Shown here in pieces: positions 60,264-64,000 of a stretch of DNA of 64,000 nucleotides. The number at the start of each line of letters is the position of its first letter. Within the stretch, counting starts at the first letter, position 1. This DNA comes from Candidatus Latescibacterota bacterium (GTDB lineage: Bacteria > Latescibacterota > UBA2968): positions 1 to 64,000 of the forward strand of contig JAGWBW010000002.1 in the NCBI GenBank assembly GCA_021295695.1, written 5' to 3'. The notes under the pieces were generated by a model, which worked only from the letters and a program-made list of their open reading frames with translations, had not been told where the DNA came from and ran no database searches. The position numbers and the translations under genes were made by a program.

Positions 60264-60851
60264 CTATAACTCAAATACACTTTGGATGGCACTCTGAACA
60301 ATTTGCAGAAGCAAAATTAACAAAATGGGTGACAAATCGAACATACCCAGTGGAGGAACGATTTGCCGAAAAGGCCCCATAATAGGTTCAGTCAAGCTGT
60401 AAAGCGTCCACATAAATCTGCCTCCGCGCACAAAGGGCAACCAGGAAAATACGATACGCGCGATAATTAAAACCAGCAAGATCGCAACGACGCCATAGAG
60501 CAACCATCCGATGATATGCAAGATTTCGCCAGAAGAAATTCCGTGCAACAATCCAATGAGTGAATACAGCACATCGTTGGTCAACCATTTAAAAAAAAAT
60601 GCTCCGATCAATGTCGCAATCACCAGTATCAACGGTGCCGCGGCGGTATTTCCAGGCATGTGTTGCGCAATGGGCCACACGAGCGGATCGGTTATACGCC
60701 GGACATAATATTGAGACCAGCCAAAAGAATTCATACGTACCAAAATAGCGCGTAATAGCAACAACGCCACCATGCCGATTACCACTGCAACAAGCACCCA
60801 GTCAATGGCCTGTTGGATTAAAATAATCGCCTGAGCAACCACATCAACCAT
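60264..60851 (-). CDS. YggT-family membrane protein
   Basis: The 195-residue protein has two YggT repeats, each of paired hydrophobic helices with the motif WLP or DPLVWPI, followed by EPIMGPFRQIVPP near residues 160-172. The family is widespread, often near divIVA, and its function is not settled, though roles in osmotic stress and cell shape have been proposed. It is 3 nt downstream of the PLP-protein gene and 22 nt upstream of divIVA, so the three are probably one transcript. Confidence 0.92.
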   Translation of the reverse strand: MVDVVAQAIILIQQAIDWVLVAVVIGMVALLLLRAILVRMNSFGWSQYYVRRITDPLVWPIAQHMPGNTAAAPLILVIATLIGAFFFKWLTNDVLYSLIGLLHGISSGEILHIIGWLLYGVVAILLVLIIARIVFSWLPFVRGGRFMWTLYSLTEPIMGPFRQIVPPLGMFDLSPILLILLLQIVQSAIQSVFEL

Positions 60852-60854
60852 AGT

Positions 60855-61538
60855 TTATACCGTCCGCTGACCAAAAATCGCTGTGCCCACGCGAACCATT
60901 GTCGCGCCTTCTTCAATCGCAACTTCAAAGTCGCTGGTCATCCCCATAGACAGGGCAGATACATGGGGTTTGTGAATTGCGATGCGATCCCTGATTTGTC
61001 GCAACAGGACAAAATTGGGCCGCGCTGTTTCGGGGTCTGGATCAAAGGTGCCAATTGTCATCAATCCTGTTACCGAAACGCCCTGCAGGTCATCGACCTG
61101 CTCGACCAGGTCCAATGCCGCGTTGGGCGATATACCGAACTTCGATGCTTCGCCCGATGTGTTTACCTGTACCAATACGCGAGCTGAGGTACTTCTCCGC
61201 ATGGCCGACCGGCTGATCTCTTTCGCCAGGCGCAATGTGTCAACCGAGTGAATCAGGTCGAATAAAGACAACGCAATTTTGACTTTGTTGCGCTGTAAGT
61301 GCCCAACCAAATGCCAGGATACCGCGTTCGTTACTTCTGCGACCTTGTGCTGAGCCTCTTGCACGCGACTTTCACCTAAAATCCGTGTTCCCGCATCTAT
61401 GACCTGTTGTACGACATCGGCAGGCCAGGTCTTTGTTACAACAATCAATTTTACCGCATCTGCGGACCGTCCGGACCGATGGGCAGCCCTATCAATGCGG
61501 TCTTGAACGCGTTTTAAGTTCTCAGCAATTGCCGACAT
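60855..61538 (-). CDS. YggS/PROSC PLP homeostasis protein
   Basis: This PLP-binding TIM-barrel protein helps balance vitamin B6 and amino acid pools and has no clear enzymatic activity. Key residues are the PLP lysine in [10 protein letters not shown] near 33, [11 protein letters not shown] near 54, [10 protein letters not shown], and the phosphate-binding [11 protein letters not shown] near 197. The TTG-start frame at 61553 is less likely than ATG 61538 (starting MSAIAENL), which gives 227 residues. It heads the cluster running to rluD. Confidence 0.93.
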   Translation of the reverse strand: MSAIAENLKRVQDRIDRAAHRSGRSADAVKLIVVTKTWPADVVQQVIDAGTRILGESRVQEAQHKVAEVTNAVSWHLVGHLQRNKVKIALSLFDLIHSVDTLRLAKEISRSAMRRSTSARVLVQVNTSGEASKFGISPNAALDLVEQVDDLQGVSVTGLMTIGTFDPDPETARPNFVLLRQIRDRIAIHKPHVSALSMGMTSDFEVAIEEGATMVRVGTAIFGQRTV

Positions 61539-61746
61539 AAGTTTCGATCTCAAAATTGAAATATAGATTTCATAATGTAGGTAAAAACCCGTGTAATGGC
61601 AACAAAAACGGCTTGGAATACTGAGGCAAATCGCGTTAGACTTTTAGCTTTGGGGGCTAAAAAAACGTTGACCTCACACGGGAGATATATGTATTGTACA
61701 GGTCCTTTTATATCACGTCTTATCCTTCTAATCAGGAGTTATTCTT

Positions 61747-63669
61747 ATGCCGCTAAATGGTTATGGACACATGGTGCTGGATGACTATGTTGCGCGCGTG
61801 CGGGCTGTAAATGCCGACCGTGCAAAATGCCTATCGTCCATCCGCACAAAAAAAGAAGCTTTTGCATACCGCGACGAAGTGCGCGAGGCGATTGACAAAG
61901 CCTATCGCCCCTGGCCGAGTAAAACACCTCTTCGGGCGCGGGTCGTCGGTACAATTGAACGCCGCTATTATCGCATTGAAAAAATCATCTTTGAGAGCCG
62001 CCCGGGTTGTTTGGTCACCGCCCACCTTTACGTGCCCAACAACCTCGATGGGCCGGCACCCGGTATTATTGGCTCTTGTGGTCATGCTGCCGATGGCAAA
62101 AATGCATCGCTTTATCAGGCATTTTGTCAGCGCCTGGCGCGCAATGGCTTTGTCGTCTTGATCTACGATCCCTTCAATCAGGGCGAGCGCGATCAATATT
62201 ATGCCCTGCACAGCCGCGAGAATGTGCGGTCGTCAACACATGCCCACAATATGATGGGCAAACAACTCGAACTCGTGGGCGAATGGTTTGGCGCGTGGCG
62301 GGCATGGGATGGTATCCGCGCGCTCGACTATTTGCTTACCCGTCCCGAAGTCGATCCCGCGCACATCGGGCTTACGGGCAACTCGGGCGGCGGTACTATG
62401 ACCAGTTGGATCTGGCCGGTGGAAGAGCGTTTTACTATGGCTGCCCCCAGTTGTTTTGTCACCACTTTTGTCGCCAATCTCGAAAATGAACTGCCCGCCG
62501 ATTCGGAACAGTATCCGCCGGGTGTGATTGGCGCGGGCCTGGATATGGCCGATTTTTTTATTGCTCGGGCACCAGCTCCCGTCATTTTGCTCGGGCAAAC
62601 CTATTGTTTTTTCGACCGACGCGGTCTCAGACAAGCCTATTCTGAAATCCGTCGTTTTTATGATATCATTGGTGCGCCAGCCAATGCGACTGATATTTTC
62701 ATCGGGCCAGAAGGCCACGGCTTTTTTATCGATAACCAGGAAGCTATGGTGCAATTTTTTGCAACACACGCTGGCAGTCAGCAGGTTACCCGTTTGGAAG
62801 AGACCGAAGACTTGAGCGATGTCTTAAATGTCACCCCAAAAGGCGAGGTTGTGCCCGAAGGGGCTACTCCCATTTACGATCTGATTGCCCAAAAAGCAGA
62901 TGTTCTTGCATCAAAACGAAAAAAATTGGGCAAAGACGAACTTACCCTTTGCGTGCAAAGCACGCTCAACGTGTCTGACAATCGCGACCTGCCCCACCAC
63001 CGCTGGTTGCGCAGCACGACAGAAGATGGCGTTCGCCTGGCGCGGTATGCGATTGAAACCGAAGGCAATATTCGCGCTATTATGCGGAAACGCCTGTCCA
63101 ATCCGTCTTATTCGCATACGCTTGATGTCGAGCGCGAGGTTCATCTCTATTTGCCACATGTTTCTGCCGAAGTGGATCTGATCGAAGATTCTTTGGCGAA
63201 AAGACTGAAAGAACAACACCCGCTCTATGCACTTGATGTGCGTGGCCTGGGGGAATCGCTTGCCGATGATGAACGCGACTTTTTTCACCCTTATGGCAAT
63301 GACTATATGTGCAATGGTTATGGTCTGATGCTCGGTCAAAGTTTTCTCGGAAGGCGGGTACACGATGTGTTATCCACGCTCGACCTGCTGGCTTATGAAG
63401 GCGCGGAAAAAATCTATCTTTACGGCCGTGGACAGGGTGCAATTCACGCGCTATTTGCCGGATTTCTCCATTCAGCAGTAACGACTGTTACCCTGAAAAA
63501 TTACCCGCTGTCCTATCATGCCTGGACACAAACGCCCCTGGTCAGTTGGCCTACTGCCAATATCCTTCGGGGCGTTCTCACATCATTTGATCTGCCCGAT
63601 CTGATGGATGCCCTGGGCAAAAAACTCGCGCTCATACAGCCCTGGGAGTCGGATATGGGAGAGGTGTGA
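61747..63669 (+). CDS. Two-domain alpha/beta hydrolase (acetyl-xylan-esterase/prolyl-peptidase-like)
   Basis: The 640-residue protein has an N-terminal alpha/beta-hydrolase domain with the nucleophile elbow GNSGGG near residue 216, an Asp-bearing segment AATDIFIGPEG and a His in GHGFF. The second half (about 400-640) looks like another alpha/beta hydrolase domain but carries GRGQG in place of the Ser nucleophile motif, so it is probably inactive. No signal peptide is seen. Close to acetyl-xylan esterases and dipeptidyl-type enzymes; substrate unknown. AGGAG precedes ATG 61747. Confidence 0.88.
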   Translation: MPLNGYGHMVLDDYVARVRAVNADRAKCLSSIRTKKEAFAYRDEVREAIDKAYRPWPSKTPLRARVVGTIERRYYRIEKIIFESRPGCLVTAHLYVPNNLDGPAPGIIGSCGHAADGKNASLYQAFCQRLARNGFVVLIYDPFNQGERDQYYALHSRENVRSSTHAHNMMGKQLELVGEWFGAWRAWDGIRALDYLLTRPEVDPAHIGLTGNSGGGTMTSWIWPVEERFTMAAPSCFVTTFVANLENELPADSEQYPPGVIGAGLDMADFFIARAPAPVILLGQTYCFFDRRGLRQAYSEIRRFYDIIGAPANATDIFIGPEGHGFFIDNQEAMVQFFATHAGSQQVTRLEETEDLSDVLNVTPKGEVVPEGATPIYDLIAQKADVLASKRKKLGKDELTLCVQSTLNVSDNRDLPHHRWLRSTTEDGVRLARYAIETEGNIRAIMRKRLSNPSYSHTLDVEREVHLYLPHVSAEVDLIEDSLAKRLKEQHPLYALDVRGLGESLADDERDFFHPYGNDYMCNGYGLMLGQSFLGRRVHDVLSTLDLLAYEGAEKIYLYGRGQGAIHALFAGFLHSAVTTVTLKNYPLSYHAWTQTPLVSWPTANILRGVLTSFDLPDLMDALGKKLALIQPWESDMGEV

Positions 63670-63774
63670 TCCGCAGATGGACGCAGATAAAAGAGGGGGC
63701 TGAGACTAGGGGTTGGGTGGACTGATAGCTGACTGCTGAGAGCTGGTGGGGTTGGGGACAGGGGTCTTGTGGTT
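63670..63774. repeat. Intergenic sequence with short repeated words
   Basis: This 105-nt gap contains the direct repeat GCAGAT-GGAC-GCAGAT (near 63672) and the related words GATAGCTG, GACTGCTG and GAGAGCTG near 63723-63747. Its style resembles the region near 35390-35425 (AGGCTGGGGACTGGGAC, AGCTCTCAG). It looks like a dispersed intergenic repeat, but without database comparison the family is not named. Confidence 0.4.
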
Positions 63775-64000
63775 TTATCCTTCCAGTTGCTCGCGCAAAT
63801 GGGTTTCCATCGCTACAAATTGGGGGTCGGCGCGCAAGGTGTTTTCTCGGGGATGGGGAAAATTGACTTTCAGGTCTTCCGCGATTTTGCCGGGTCTGGC
63901 AGACATCACCACAACGCGGTCGGAGAGGAGCAATGCCTCAGAAATGCTGTGGGTTATAAATAAGACAGCAGCACCGGTCGCCTGCCAGATTCGCAACAGT
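63775..64000 (-). CDS. Partial ABC transporter ATPase (TauB/SsuB-like), 3' end
   Basis: Only the C-terminal 75 residues are in the window; the 5' part lies beyond base 64000. LFITHSISEALLLSDRVVVMSARPGKI shows the H-loop and the D-loop-distal segment typical of nitrate/sulfonate/taurine-type ATPases (TauB/SsuB/NrtD). The stop is at 63775. It would belong to an uptake system for an alkanesulfonate, nitrate or a thiamine-precursor-like compound, which its unseen neighbours should clarify. Confidence 0.85.
   Translation of the reverse strand, partial: LLRIWQATGAAVLFITHSISEALLLSDRVVVMSARPGKIAEDLKVNFPHPRENTLRADPQFVAMETHLREQLEG

Noticed and set aside
61642-61662. Hairpin TTTTAGC/GCTAAAA upstream of the hydrolase gene as a terminator
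   Set aside because: The plus strand is followed by A rather than T, and on the minus strand it lies upstream of a start codon, so it is not placed to terminate either gene.

Overview
The window reads as a chromosomal segment of a Gram-negative-type, heterotrophic bacterium of middling GC content. Evidence for an outer membrane is a TolC/OprM-class efflux lipoprotein and lspA; evidence for peptidoglycan turnover is murQ. The mixture of two sulfatases, a BNR-repeat glycosidase-like protein, a ThuA-like protein, an ABC/MFS set, DivIVA, an OGG1-type glycosylase and a SUF-only iron-sulfur pathway fits an uncultivated environmental lineage (for example Latescibacterota or Poribacteria relatives). 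That placement is inference from gene content, not a phylogenetic result. No rRNA, tRNA, CRISPR array, prophage or intact insertion sequence was seen.

Layout. 36-4506 (+): a three-gene overlapping operon of a C5-cytosine DNA methyltransferase, a large protein with two GHKL ATPase modules and an H-box, and a receiver-domain protein with an unrecognised C-terminal half; this is the best candidate for an undescribed system. 4507-9250 (-): DUF2442 protein, two tandem secreted paralogs, a membrane-anchored coiled-coil protein with 21-nt repeats, and an efflux lipoprotein. 9348-10298 (+): OGG1-type glycosylase. 10306-14204 (-): CysE-like acetyltransferase and a three-gene ABC-2 exporter. 14391-21220 (-): complete sufBCDSU-sufT-rrf2-nfuA operon with promoter and terminator. 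21443-22847 (-): PqqD-like protein and an unknown two-repeat protein. Then lexA (+), dprA, sulfatase and MFS (-), a deoxyribosyltransferase-like gene (+), a lysine 2,3-aminomutase (-), UPF0182 and murQ (+), a variant ClpX (-), an RqcH/NFACT protein and an SDR (+), folD, sugar isomerase and BNR protein (-), nitroreductase (+).

42479-46187 (+) is a small accessory island: a Fic protein, a truncated antitoxin copy, a complete antitoxin-VapC pair, ThuA-like and GPP34-like genes. 46251-48960 (-) holds a second sulfatase and a TrpD-like protein. 49286-56556 (+) is a signalling cluster: STAS protein, receiver-PP2C phosphatase, RsbW-like kinase, periplasmic binding protein, TorS-like histidine kinase and ammonium transporter. 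It looks like a periplasmic-binding-protein sensor feeding a two-component step into a partner-switch, next to an Amt whose best start codon is immediately followed by UGA.

56560-61538 (-) is a housekeeping cluster (PLP homeostasis protein, YggT, DivIVA, MTA phosphorylase, Nudix, DksA-like, LspA, RluD). The window ends with a two-domain alpha/beta hydrolase (+) and the 3' end of an ABC ATPase gene (-). Several start codons were moved inward from the longest reading frame, where a Shine-Dalgarno sequence, an overlapping neighbour or the family length supported it.
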